A stretch of 64,000 bases of DNA from Impatiens glandulifera. Lineage: Eukaryota; Streptophyta; Magnoliopsida; Ericales; Balsaminaceae. The position numbers were made by a program, and so were the translations under genes. The notes under the pieces are model-generated. The model saw nothing but the letters and a program-made list of their open reading frames with translations, did not search any database and was not told the origin of the DNA. Positions 1-10,735 of the stretch are shown one piece after another. Each line of letters opens with the position of its first letter. The stretch's first letter is position 1. The stretch is from NCBI RefSeq assembly GCF_907164915.1, contig NC_061868.1, positions 27,523,819 to 27,587,818 on the forward strand, read 5' to 3'.

Positions 1-611
1 TACTGATGAAATAGTTTTTGATAATAAATGGTGGCCATCACAAGGGTTGTAGCCATCAACTGGTCAAAATTCCTCTTCAACAATCTGGTTAGAATGATTT
101 CCTCTCGAAAGAAGATCTTCGGTTATGATGCTCCTCTTAGAACATTCCTCTGTTGTCTCCATACTGATCCTGGTCAAGGGTTTCAGTTCAATCCATCATA
201 AATCTTGAACAACCAGAAGGTTGTCGACTATGTTCTTCGAGTGGGTAGGCTCAGGTTGAAGAAACAAAACAGGGATGTTTATAACTCAGCACTAACCTTA
301 GCCTTAGAGTCAGCCGTAGAATCCCTTCCCGAATGATGTTAAAAAGGGGGAAAGAAAAGGAAAAAGATTAGACTTAGACTTAGGGGAAGGTAGACTTAGA
401 CTTAGGGGGAAGGAAGAATCTTTTGATGTTTTGGGTGCTGATGTTTTTGAACCATGGTTTTTGTAATTTTTTTGAAAAATATTCCTGATGTTTCAATTTA
501 TTCTTTTATGTGCCATGAAATATGAACAATTTAGTGCCATCTACTGCATTATTGAATATTCTAATCTCTTATCTATGTAAAGTTTTAACATCATATCAAA
601 AAGAAAGAAAT
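1..611 (+). mobile_element. 3' internal end of a copia-like LTR retrotransposon (copy 1)
   Basis: This stretch is nearly the same as 58313-58924 and 63005-63616, so it is the internal DNA just before the 3' LTR of a repeated element. It encodes remnants of a short reading frame with Val-Ala-Ile-Asn-Trp-Ser-Lys near its start, interrupted by a stop in this copy. That frame resembles the uncharacterised region that follows pol in some plant copia elements. A purine-rich stretch (around 345-420) and a purine-rich run ending at 611 precede the LTR. The element is cut by the window edge, so its gag-pol part is not seen. Confidence 0.7.
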
Positions 612-2342
612 TGTTGGGTTAAATTATTTTGACTAAGGGTCAAAGTATTCTAACTAATGGAATTTTGATGATGAATATGTATAAAACTCAAAGAAAAAAT
701 CTAAGCCTTCTAATTGTTTTTGTGCAGGTGCATTAAAACATGCTAAATTAGACTAAGTCTAAATGAGGTTCATTAGACTTACTAGCTATTAGACGCATTA
801 AGTTAGACGTACAGTCTAACAGATACGTAGTTAGACGTGTAATCTAACAGACGTAGTTAGACGTGTAGTCTAACAGATACGTAGTTAGACGTGCAGTCTA
901 ACAGATACGTAGTTAGACGTGCAGTCTAACAGACGTAGTTAGACGTGCCGTCTAACAGATACGTAGTTAGACGTGCAGTCTAACAGACGTAATTAGACGT
1001 GCAATTTAACAAATACATAGTTAGACGTGCAGTCTAACAGATACGTAGTTAGACGTGTAGTCTAACAGATACGTAGTTAGACGTGCAGTCTAAAAAATAC
1101 GTAGTTAGATGTGCAGTCTAACAGATACGTAGTTAGACATGTAGTATAACAGATACGTAGTTAGACGTGCAGTCTAATAGATAAGTAGTTAGACGTGCAG
1201 TCTAACAGATACGTAGTTAGACGTGCAGTCTAACAGATGAGAGTTAGATGTGCAGTCTAACTCCTTCAGATTAGTCTGAAAGGAAACGTAGTTAGACGTG
1301 TCGTCTAACAGATGAGATTTAGACGTGAAGTATAACTCCTTCAGATTAGTCTGAAGGGAACCGTAATTAGATGTGCCATCTAATTCCATTAGACCTGGTG
1401 GTCTAATGGATCCTGCTATTAAACGGGGGCGTCTAACTTCATTAGACTTATCAGTCTAATTGAAGAACGTCTAATGCCACGCTTCTGCAGTTGCTTGAAG
1501 CTAGCATCTGTCTACCCACGATCAACTTGCTGTATGCTACTCCTGCTCCACTATTCTGTGCAGATAAGTACGACAACCCGTTGCAACCAATGAACTAATG
1601 TCACGTAAGCAAATATTCTTCCCACTACTTGTTTCTTGCAAGACAATCCTAGAAGAATATTCGGTGCACTACCAGATTGGGACGGCCACATTCATGGTGC
1701 TCAGAGTCTGCTATAACTGTGTACTATGGAGGTTTTCCAATGGACATTCGTCACGTGTCATTATAGAAGATTCGACCATTGGTTCCTGCTCTCTATTTAA
1801 AGATCCTCAAGAATAATAGACGAATGGTCAGCCAGACACTTGACAAGAACACAATACGCATTGGAACGAACCACTGAACTTACAATCTCACGAATTACTT
1901 TCTTGTTTACTAGTTTTGTACGTCAAGAGTGTGATAGAATCAAAGTATTGTCTAGCTGAGTGATATTCTTCAATATACTATAAGTTGAAAAGAGTCTGTT
2001 CTGTTCAATAGTGAGCTAGCTTTACAACTGTATTTGATTTTAAAGAAAAGTATAGTGAATCCTTCCGGTGGTTGGAAGAAGGGGTGACGTAGGAGAGTTT
2101 TGCTCCGAACATCCATAAATAAATCTTTGTGTCATTTACATTTTGTCATCTTCTCCTTCATTGGTTCTTAGCTTCAAACCTAAGCAAACGTTTCCGCATT
2201 TGAATCATTCAACACTTTGCAAGGGTTTGTGAAGAATAGAAAGTGATTTAAATCCCTAACAGGATTTCTATCAAACCGTTTTTGTACGAAGTTATCATCA
2301 ATATCTAGACCCCTGTCTCTATTTGTGTTACCGATCCTTTCA
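612..2342 (+). mobile_element. LTR of copia-like retrotransposon (copy 1)
   Basis: The repeat starts with TGTTGGG and ends with TTTCA directly before ATTGGTATTAGAG, which resembles the initiator-Met tRNA primer-binding site. It aligns along its length with 58925-60765, and its first part with 63617-64000. The 5' third holds an array of TTAGAC-GTGCA-GTCTAA hairpin units; the right half is single copy. Its length is about 1731 bp, against 1841 bp for the right-hand copy, mostly because of array-length differences. The boundaries rest on TG...CA ends, the adjacent primer site and the repeat comparison. Confidence 0.85.
778..1345. repeat. Tandem 24-28 bp hairpin array inside LTR copy 1
   Basis: About 20 units of 28 bp, with some of 24 bp, each contain TTAGAC-GTGCA-GTCTAA: 6-bp arms that are perfect complements around a 5-base loop. 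Units are separated by AGATACGTAG or AGACGTAG. Point changes are frequent (GTGTA for GTGCA, GTATAA for GTCTAA). The array lies early in the LTR, where U3 control sequences are expected. Confidence 0.85.
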
Positions 2343-3543
2343 ATTGGTATTAGAGGCTCGTTTTCTATTCTCAAGCACCAAAAGAATCTGCATCATGTCT
2401 ACGGCTTTTATCAACAATGTTCCCATGTTCATAGAAGAAAACTATGTCGTGCGGAAGGCGAGAGTCCACGCTCATCTAGCTGCGATAGATGATGACATGT
2501 GGTTTATCATCACCGAAGGTCCAATAAAGATTGAGAAGGCTAGATCTGAGTGGACTAGTGAAGATAAAAGAAAGAACAACCTCGACAACATAGCAGAAGA
2601 CATCCTCTACAACACATTGGATGATAACATGTTACACAAGATCATCACATGCCTAGTACATAAGATATTTAAGAGAAGCTGACTAAACTGTGTGAGGACA
2701 ATGAGCAAACCAAAGAAAACAGACTCATGGTTGCCAAACAACAGTTTAATAACTTCAAGATACGTCCTAGAGAGACGATGACTGATTTCGATGAAAGATT
2801 CAGTAAGGTTACAACTTCTCTATTCACTCTGGGTAAGACTTGCAACAACAGAGAGGTTGTGATCAAGGTCATGCGTGCTCTGCCCAGAGAGTGAGATATC
2901 AAGACGATGGCGATGAGGGAATCTAAAGACCTCAACAAGATGGAGCTCTATGATTTGTTAGCCGATTTGAAGGCTACGAGTTTGAAATAAAATTTAGGAT
3001 TGAAAAGGAGCACCCAACATCCACCATCATAACAAAGGCATTGGTGACCGCCGAGGAGCCATCTACTGCCACTGATGTGAAGGCTGCTGCTAAGCAAATT
3101 ATCAGCGATGTCATGGCTCTTTTCATGAAGAAAATCTACAAATTCATGAAGAAGAGACACTTCAAGGCAAAAAATAGCAAGCCGAAGCGATATGAGAAAA
3201 AGAAAAATAAGAACAAGAAAGAGTTGGAGACTCTCATGGCGGCTGAAAGCAAAGCCAAGTGGGCCGACAGCGACTCATATGATTCATCATCCAACGTTAG
3301 TGATGATGAAGAGGTCACTTGCATCATGGAAAAAGAAGAAGAAAACTCTGAGGAATCTAAGGTATGTGATTTCTCTTCAGAAGAGTTTACAAGTGATGAA
3401 ATAGTGGTTGCACTCAATGACATGGTCATTGAGTACAAGAAACTGTTAGACTCTTTTGATGAACTAAATTTGAAAAACAAATCTGACAACTCTTCTTCAT
3501 CTCAAAACAATGATTCTGATGTTTTTGTAAACAAAATGGCTGA
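2343..3543 (+). pseudogene. Truncated, frameshifted copia-type gag relic (copy 1)
   Basis: The reading starts at ATG 2395 and encodes a gag-like polypeptide. The N-terminal part reads FINNVPMF..ENYVVRKARVHAHL, typical of the copia gag region before the UBN2-type helical domain. Frame is lost near 2660, where the gag continues in another phase (LTKLCEDNEQTKENRL), and a TGA lies near 2893. From 3041 a lysine-rich then acidic-serine part is open to 3543. The right-hand copy (60818-61928) carries the same frameshift and the same TGA, so the defects predate the split of the copies. After about 3543 similarity stops abruptly. No CCHC zinc knuckle, protease, integrase or reverse transcriptase is present. 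Not functional. Confidence 0.8.
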
Positions 3544-3749
3544 TTTCCAAAAGGCAATACCACCACCACCTACCTACCTTCTCAAGGGATGCATGTTCCA
3601 TTCACATAGACATGCCCAAAGCTCTTTGATCTACAAAAGAACCAACAAAAATCAATAAGAGCATAATTCTAAGTAAAATGTAGATGAATTATTATCTATA
3701 TACGTTTTTACCATTGATATGATCCAAATAATTTCTAAATCTTTCACTA
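3544..3749. other. Unassigned DNA between the broken retrotransposon and the MULE
   Basis: The sequence leaves similarity with the right-hand retrotransposon copy at about 3543 and is not repeated elsewhere in the window. The open frame runs on to 3658 only by chance. No gene is recognised. The end of this stretch supplies the left target duplication of the MULE. Confidence 0.5.
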
Positions 3750-3758
3750 CACATTGAC
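3750..3758. repeat. Left 9-bp target-site duplication of the MULE
   Basis: CACATTGAC lies directly outside the left TIR. CACATTAAC lies directly outside the right TIR at 25552-25560. Eight of nine bases match, and 9 bp is the usual target duplication length for Mutator-like elements. Confidence 0.85.
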
Positions 3759-4650
3759 CAGCTCAGATCTTCTGCTACCGATTGCCGTGTTCCCCTGTGG
3801 CGGACCAATCAGATTGCAGCATTATTATTTTAATAATAAATCAATCTGGGTAGGAGACGGATGGAGGGAGAATCCGGAATCCGGGTTTCGGCCCGGGTTC
3901 ACACTAGACGCCGTTAACGGCAGCGCCTGTTAATGCCAGGAAATTATATAATATTCATATGATACCCAGATAACATATCTTCGCTCAGGGCACCGTGTCC
4001 GAGGGAAGGGTGAGATGCGATGGGAGCGAAGATCTACACGCCCGTTGCCGTGACCCTCATGTAAATCCCCCATACCCACCCATGAGAAGACCGCCTACCG
4101 TTCATGAAAATACAATTACCCGTCTATGTAAAGACCAAATTGACAGGGATTTTATATTTCCGTTTATTTAATTTAATTTAATTTATTGCAAATCACATGC
4201 AGCGATATAATATTCGCTTCAATTAATTCATTCATTTTTTTTAGGAATTTCATTTAATTTTTTATTCAATTTTTTTTGCCTGGAGACCCTCAGGAGCGAA
4301 GATATATTTGCTTCAATTAATTTTAATAATTAAATTTCCGTTTATTAAATATTAATTCAATTAATTCATATTTTTTTTATTAATTTTATTTAATTTTGTT
4401 ATTTTATTTTTTTTGCCTCGAGACCCTCTGGAGCGAAGATATATTTGCTTCAATTAATTTTAATAAAAACATCATGTAAACCCCCTAGCCCACCCATGAG
4501 AAGAACGCCTGCCTGCCATGGAAAGACACTTACCCGTACATGTAAAGACCAAAATGACATGGATTTTATATTTCCATTTATTAAATATTAATTTAATTTA
4601 TTAAAAAACACATGCAGCAACCGAACAAATCTTCGCCTCAATTACTTGGC
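3759..4650 (+). repeat. Left terminal inverted repeat of the MULE
   Basis: This 0.89 kb is the reverse complement, with small indels and substitutions, of 24669-25551. It contains the 12-bp palindrome GCCGTTAACGGC (3910-3921), a GC-rich stretch with CCCGGG, and repeated modules of the form GCGAAGATATATTTGC followed by T-rich DNA and CATGTAAA...CCCACCCATGAGAAGA. The inner boundary is soft, because weaker similarity goes on inward on both sides. Confidence 0.88.
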
Positions 4651-5085
4651 TTTTTTTTGTTTTTTTTTATTTCATTTTTTTTGGCTGGAGACCCTCATGA
4701 GCGAAGATATATTTGCTTAAATTAATTTTAATAAAAACCTCATGTAAAACCCCCATACCCACCTAAGAGAAGACCGCTTGCCTACCATGTAAAGACACTT
4801 ACCCTTCTATGTAAAGACCAAAATGACATGGATTTTATATTTCCGTTTATTAAATATTAATTCAATTAATTGAAGATGACATGCAGCAACCGAACAAATC
4901 TTCGCCTCAATTACTGGCTAGTTTTTTTCTTGTTTTTTTTATTTCCGTTTATTAATAAATGTTAATTCAATTAATTTAAAATGACATGCAGCGATATAAT
5001 ATTCGCTGCAATTAAATCATTAAAAATATTTTTTTTATTTAAATTTTTTTGCTGGAAGAGAATATTCGTTCGCCTAGACCATGTT
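4651..5085 (+). repeat. Subterminal copies of the TIR module
   Basis: The module seen twice in the left TIR (GAGACCCTC, GCGAAGATATATTTGC, CATGTAAAACCCCCATACCC, then ATGTAAAGACCAAAATGACA) occurs again here, so the left end is a tandem series of about four degenerate modules of 200-250 bp. The right end has fewer recognisable copies (24410-24668). Confidence 0.7.
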
Positions 5086-5205
5086 CCATGTAAAATGGAC
5101 TGAATAGTCGCTTCTCGAGAGAACACTTATTCGCCCCTGGTCCCTGTGTCATGTGACATGGAATGAATAGTCGCTTTTCGAAAGAAGACATGTTCGTCCC
5201 GGTTA
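5086..5205 (+). repeat. Two degenerate direct repeats upstream of the BRCT gene
   Basis: Two units of about 65 bp each carry CATGTAAAATGG or CATGTGACATGG, then GAATAGTCGCTT, a short palindrome (TCTCGAGA in the first, TTCGAAA in the second) and a TTATTCGCCC or TGTTCGTCCC end. They lie 10-130 bp upstream of the TATA-like site. Confidence 0.6.
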
Positions 5206-5208
5206 CAT

Positions 5209-5222
5209 GAATATATATACCC
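5209..5222 (+). promoter_or_regulatory. TATA-like box of the BRCT gene
   Basis: GAATATATATACCC lies 130-140 bp before the proposed ATG (5349). It is followed by a CT-rich leader (ATCTCTCTCTCTTCC) of the sort common in plant 5' untranslated regions. Inferred from sequence and position only. Confidence 0.5.
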
Positions 5223-5348
5223 CCTAATATGATTATTTTATAATCATTTCCGCCCGATTCATCTCTCTCTCTTCCTGCCTCCTTTCACGGCGATTCGCAA
5301 CCGGCTACCCGTCGACCAAACCAGAATCAACATCTTCACGACTACACA

Positions 5349-6523
5349 ATGGTACGTATTCCTGAATAGTAACTTTTCATATTTAGGATTATGGGACTAC
5401 TAAACTAGATTCTGTTATGTGATGTTGTTGTCTCGTTAATCTTTAGGAAACCCTACTCTCCAAATGTCAGCTTCAATGTAAATCTATCGGATTTAGGAAA
5501 ACTTACCTAGTGTTAGGTTTTGGGATATTATTTCCATGAAACCCTAGTACATACTAACAAAGACCGTTTTTTTTCATGCACGTGCAGGCAACCGCCACAG
5601 CATCCGTCCAAAACTTTGGCAAAGACTGGATTTTATGCCCAAATCAATTAACAAGTGAAGAGATAGTACTATTCTTGACATATGTCCATTTTTTTTCCAT
5701 GTTGTTAAAGTTTTCATCCTGTTTATCTGAAATATTTATGATTATTCTTAAACAGCACTTGATGCAAAAATATGCTAACACATGTGGTGCCACAGTGACA
5801 ATGAGGTGGCGAGACGATGTGACCCACGTCATAGCATCCACCGATTCTAATGGTGGATGCGGTCGCACTATCAAAGTATTGAAGGCAATATTGAACGGGA
5901 GTTGGGTCATTACCATTGATTGTGAGACTCTGTTATTCTTAACCCTTTACTCTTAACTGAATATTCATTTTCACATATATGAAACTAAAAACACCTATTA
6001 CTTTTGTACAGGGATAAAATCATCAATCAGATTGAACTGTTACGTGGACGAGGAACCATACGAGGTGCAGCGAGATAATCATGGGACTGTGGGCGGTCCA
6101 AGAGCTTGCATAATGCGTTATTTGAACAATGTAAGTTTTGTCTTATTCCTACTCCTCCTCCATATGATATTCAATTCTCCATGATTACTAAAAATGTTTT
6201 GTATTTTCTTTCAGCTGCCGAAACTGTTCGACAGTTACACCTTCATATTTGCAAGGGAATTCATCCCGGCTTACAAACTGGATCTTATGGGGTTTGTAAT
6301 TGCTGGAGGAGGTACAACTAAAGAAATGGAGAATCCGTTTGTCGAGCCCGAGGACGACAAAATTATAGTTGTATTCGACAAGTCTCGGCACGATGTTAAT
6401 GAACTTGTTTGGGTATTTGAGGCAGAGAATCCTTTGAAGACATATTTGGATGTGTTTGGTGTTCCTTACACAAGCTTGCTAGAATCCATTGCTGCTTGTG
6501 ATTTGCAGCCTTTGTTGTTGTAA
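5349..6523 (+). CDS. Tandem-BRCT protein related to plant BRCA1/BARD1, captured in the MULE
   Basis: Spliced model, five exons with GT-AG introns: 5349-5351, 5588-5665, 5756-5921, 6012-6130, 6215-6523, giving 224 aa. The first exon is only the ATG. BRCT 1 covers about residues 10-85, with DDVTHVIAS, then RTIKVLKAIL and SWVITIDW. The Trp codon is split by an intron, which supports the model. VDEEPYEV and GGPRA follow, as in the linker of plant BRCA1/BARD1. BRCT 2 begins at LPKLFDSYTF and ends LLESIAACDLQPLLL. In the family this pair binds phosphopeptides in DNA repair and chromatin complexes; here the RING and other N-terminal parts are absent. Being inside a MULE, it is probably an acquired and spliced host gene fragment. 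All exons are open and in phase. Domain assignment is firm, function is inference. Confidence 0.82.
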
Positions 6524-7142
6524 TAGACATGTGTTGGTTGAATTTGTTACTGAATATTTGAATATTTTGCATTCTTCAATTTGTTAATGTCATATTTGAT
6601 TTCAGATTTCTCTTTTTGGTTCTTCGAATTGTTTTTTTTAAAACACCGGCCTTATATTAAACTAAATCTTGAAACATGAAGAAATAATGTATAACTTGAA
6701 GTATAAATTTAAATTCATTTATTAATACATAGCCATCTATGTAAGTTAATCGCCCCTAATGTGATAAATAATTAATATGTTTTAAAAGAACTGTCAAAAT
6801 AATCTTTCTAAATCAATTGTCAAAATAATAATGTGAAGAAATCTTCGCTTACTGATTGATTGATTGATTTATTAATATTAATTCATAATAATTTTATTCA
6901 TTTAATTATTAAAATGAAATAATTTTTTTAACAAGTCACCTCACCGCCACCTAACACCTGCCACCTTTTCATTAAATGCTGCATGCAGCAAGCCATGCTG
7001 CTAAGCTAGACAAAGTTTGTACTGTTCTCTCTCTCACCTGTACGACAATTTCTTCGCCAGAGTGATACTCCATTGTCTACCATCGACCTCTCCTTCGCCG
7101 GAGACTGCATTATAATATCAATCCATCTTCCTAAATTAGAAA
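6524..7142. other. Intergenic spacer between BRCT and FAR1-like genes
   Basis: AT-rich DNA without a supported reading frame. It holds a short TGAT repeat (about 6856-6870) and a CT-rich stretch at 7024-7036, probably the leader of the next gene. No clear TATA box was identified. Confidence 0.5.
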
Positions 7143-9901
7143 ATGGTATGTTTTTGAATGTCATGTATACCTTCTTTACTTTTCATCCCAACCTTTTTTA
7201 TGTTTTTCGAATACTCGACATGAAATGTTCTGTTCTGGTTGATTATCAGGAAGGAACACATATGAGCGAGAATGATATGAACGAGAATGATATTATTGAT
7301 TTAAGGTAACATGGTTTAACTTCTCTAATTTTTTTCGTTCATATGTAAGCGAAGATCTCTTCACTAATAGCTTTTTTGATACTAAGTTTTAAAGCGAAAC
7401 TATATTCGCCTAATATTACAATGTTACAAATGTTGAAGTGAAGCTCTATTCGCTTATATTCTTTTCATTTTACAATAATCTACAAGTTCTGGTTAGTTGA
7501 ACCTTTATTTTCCACGTGTTCAAATTGAACAGCGAATCTGCTACTTGTCGTCGTCAATTGAATTTCGATGGAAACGGCCAACCTTTGGAGGACATCGAAG
7601 CCAACTTAATTCCACTTTTAGGTAGGGAATTTGAGAGTAAAGAAGAAGGCTATGTATTCTACTTAGCATACGCTAAACTAATAGGATTTGGTATAAGGCG
7701 CAGTTCAAAACATGTAGACAACGAGGGTAAAATACTAGATAGAGTTTTTTGTTGTAGTGCACAGGGTGAACGGGGAAATGACAAACGTGATGTCTATGTG
7801 AAACGTAGACGTTCTGTGACTAGGTTCTGTTGTGAAGAGAAATTGAGGATAAAGAGGGCAGACAATGGAAAGTTCCAAGTGGTAAATTTTATTAGTGATC
7901 ATAGTCATCCTCTTGCAAGTCCAAAGAAAACTCACCTGTATAGATGCCATAGGAATATTTATGCAGTTGCAGGCTTACATATCGAGATGGCCACTAACGT
8001 GGGAATTCCTCCTAAGTCATCACATGCTCTAATGTCTAAACAAATCGGTGGAAGGGAGAATCTAAGTTTTCTTCCTGAGGATTACAAAAATTACCTGCGC
8101 ACGAAAAGAACCAGAGAGTGTAATTTTGGGGAAACAGGGGGTGTATTAGAGTATTTGCAGAAAAAACAATCCAATGATCCTGGTTTTTATAATGCTTTTC
8201 AACTTGATGCGGACGATTTGATAACGAATATTTTTTGGTGTGATTCTAACATGCGGTCCGATTATTCATACTTCGGAGACGTGGTCAGTTTTCACACCAC
8301 ATACAAGAAGAATAATGAAGGTCGTCCAGTTGCGCTTTTTGTAGGTGTCAATCATCACAAACAATCAATTATTTTTGGAGCAGCTCTATTATACGATGAA
8401 ACTGCGATGACTTTTGATTGGTTGTTTGAGACTTTCACCAAAGCTATGCGTGGGAAAAAACCAAAAACCATTCTTACAGATCAAGACGCGGCCATGGCTA
8501 AGGCCTTGGCGTCTACATGGCCCGAAACAAATCATCGTCTCTGTATTTGGCACATATTTCAAAATGCAGCCATACATCTTAGCTCGGTGTTCCATAATTT
8601 CAGAGATTTTTCTAAGGATTTTTCTTCGTGTATATATGATTTTGAAGAAGAGATAGAGTTTGTTGAAGCTTGGAATCAAATGTTGACAAACTACGGGCTT
8701 GAAAACAACGACTGGTTGAAACGCCTGTTTAGCATCAGGCGAAAGTGGGCATTAGTCTATGGACGACAAATGTTTTGTGTTGATATGACGACAACACAGA
8801 GAAGTAAGAGTATGAACAGTTTGTTGAAAAGGTACTTCTCCTACAAACACAAGTTTTTAGAATTTTTCAAACACTTTGAAAGACTAATCGATGAAAGAAG
8901 ATATGATGTGTTGAAGGCTGATTTCAAATCAATTACCATCCAACCAAGTCTTAACTATCCAGTTTTGATCTTAAAGGATGGCTGCAAAGTTTACACCCCA
9001 GAGGTCTTTAAGTGCTTTGAACAACAATGGTTTATGTTGCATGATTGTGGTGTAGAAATGTTAGAGGATGTCGACACACACAGAAAATACAAGGTAACAC
9101 CCCACACTAGGAGATGCTCTCATATAGTTACAGTTCATAAGAATGACGATAAGAATATCGAGTGTAGCTGCTGTAAATTTGAATTTGGAGGGATTTTGTG
9201 TGCTCACATCCTAAAGATTTTCTCAACGATTGACGTGTTGAAGATTCCTCCGGCGTTGATATTGAAGAGGTGGACAAGAACAGCCAAAGATGGAATATTT
9301 GGAACTGATCCAATCGTAGACAGTACTAATGTTGATCCGAGTGAGCTTCATAACATAAGATACAGAGATTTGTGTGGGTTGTCCATGCATTTATTTACCA
9401 AGGCAGCCGAAAGAGATGACACTTACAAGCATGTCAAAGAAATCATGCTGAGCCAGTGCACGTTTGTGGATAAAAAATTACAGGAGAGTATAAATATGCA
9501 AACTCCACCAACCGGTGTATCACGTTCTGCCGAAGGTGCCCCTGTTCAAGCAAAAGGAATGAAAACTAAGAAGCCAACAAGGTCTGGTAAGAGAAGGAAA
9601 GGTGGACTAGAGAATAACTCCAGAAAAAGAAAATCAACAAGAATAACTAGCCAATCACAGATTCCGGTATGAATATGCTGACTTAACTTCTGTACTAATA
9701 ATTGGGTTATTCTTATTAATTTATTAACATACTTTTCAATAATTTCATATACCTTTCCAGCCATCAAATGCAATGCCAACGACCACTCCACAGTTCTCAA
9801 CTCCTCAACAATGGGACGAAAGTTTCAGCATGGACGCCAATACTCCGTTCACTGTTCTTTTGTCATCTCAACTATCGAATTCCAGTTCATGTGAAATCTG
9901 A
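7143..9901 (+). CDS. FAR1-related MULE transposase-like protein
   Basis: Spliced model: 7143-7145, 7250-7305, 7533-9666, 9761-9901, giving 777 aa with canonical introns. The ATG stands alone before the first donor; ATG 7262 is an in-frame alternative. Domains: FAR1 DNA-binding zinc region at about residues 52-147 (Cys pairs, then SDHSHPL); MULE transposase core at about 265-365 (FGDVVSFHTTY, TILTDQDAAM, LCIWHIFQNA); SWIM zinc finger with Cys564, Cys566, Cys576 and His578; basic, probably nuclear C-terminus (TKKPTRSGKRRK). In this family the Asp of FDTTY is the first catalytic acid; here it is His274 (codon 8293-8295), so strand cleavage is doubtful. The last exon adds 46 residues that a reading ending at the TGA at 9670-9672 would miss. 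It is either the transposase of the element or a regulator derived from it. Confidence 0.88.
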
Positions 9902-10735
9902 TATGTATATAGTATTGTATGTATGTTGGATTTGAAACCAAGAAGAAGGTCGAATGTATGCATGCGAAGTTTTATGCAATACCAAATGAATGACCACACT
10001 AATTCATTTCTAAAAAAATTAAAACAACTAAATCAATCGAATATTTATTCGCCCCCAGTCGACTACTATTAAGTATCCCTATTAGTTACAAATTGACAAT
10101 ATGAAACACAGAAATGAGGAGAATATGTATTCGCTTCAACATCAACAAGTATCTGGGGCGAATATGTATTCTCCTCATATTTCTTTCATGAAATTGATAT
10201 TTATGTGGAATTTGGTATTTACATGTCATGGTAAGTGTAATGACATGATAAGTCATCCCGCTTCTCATGGTTGGGTTGGGGGTTTTACATGACCAATTAT
10301 TTGAGAAGACTATGTATTCGCTTCAAAGAAAATCAGTATTTTAGGCGAATATTTATTCTCTTCATATGTCTTTCATGAAATTCGAGTCTTCACATATAAA
10401 TTTCATAAAAGTTTATTAATTGAAGAAAAAGGATTTGAAGCGAATATTTATGCGCCTCAGGTTTCTTTCACTTAATTTATTCATTTAACACATAAATGAA
10501 CAAGTATTTGAAAATCAAATGTCATAAAAAACAATCTGCATGTATACATGTTCATTATTGTCAAGATGTGAAGTAACATTTTTTGAGAATTTAAATTACA
10601 CAACATATTCTTTAAAGTAACAATAAATCATTAAAATTATATGAATAGTTTAATTACCCCATCTACATTATTGTACTCATGTCAACTAAAATTCTTTGTA
10701 AAATTTAATTACACAATATGTATACATTTCCTAAT
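9902..10735. other. Spacer between converging genes, with palindromic motifs
   Basis: No gene. It separates the plus-strand FAR1-like gene from the minus-strand ULP1-like gene, so both end here. GCGAA/TTCGC-type motifs recur at about 10030-10050, 10120-10180, 10300-10350 and 10435-10460. A TIR-like module (CTTCTCATGGTTGGGTTGGG followed by TTTTACATGA) sits at 10260-10292. Confidence 0.6.

Noticed and set aside
1598..1816. A 72-codon frame in the right part of the LTR
   Set aside because: It lies inside the LTR and is not kept as an open frame in the right-hand LTR copy; probably chance.
7516..9672. FAR1-like frame read as a single exon starting at a GTG
   Set aside because: GTG is not a normal plant start. 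A GT-AG intron ending at 7532 and an intron at 9667-9760 give a better model with ATG and a longer C-terminus.
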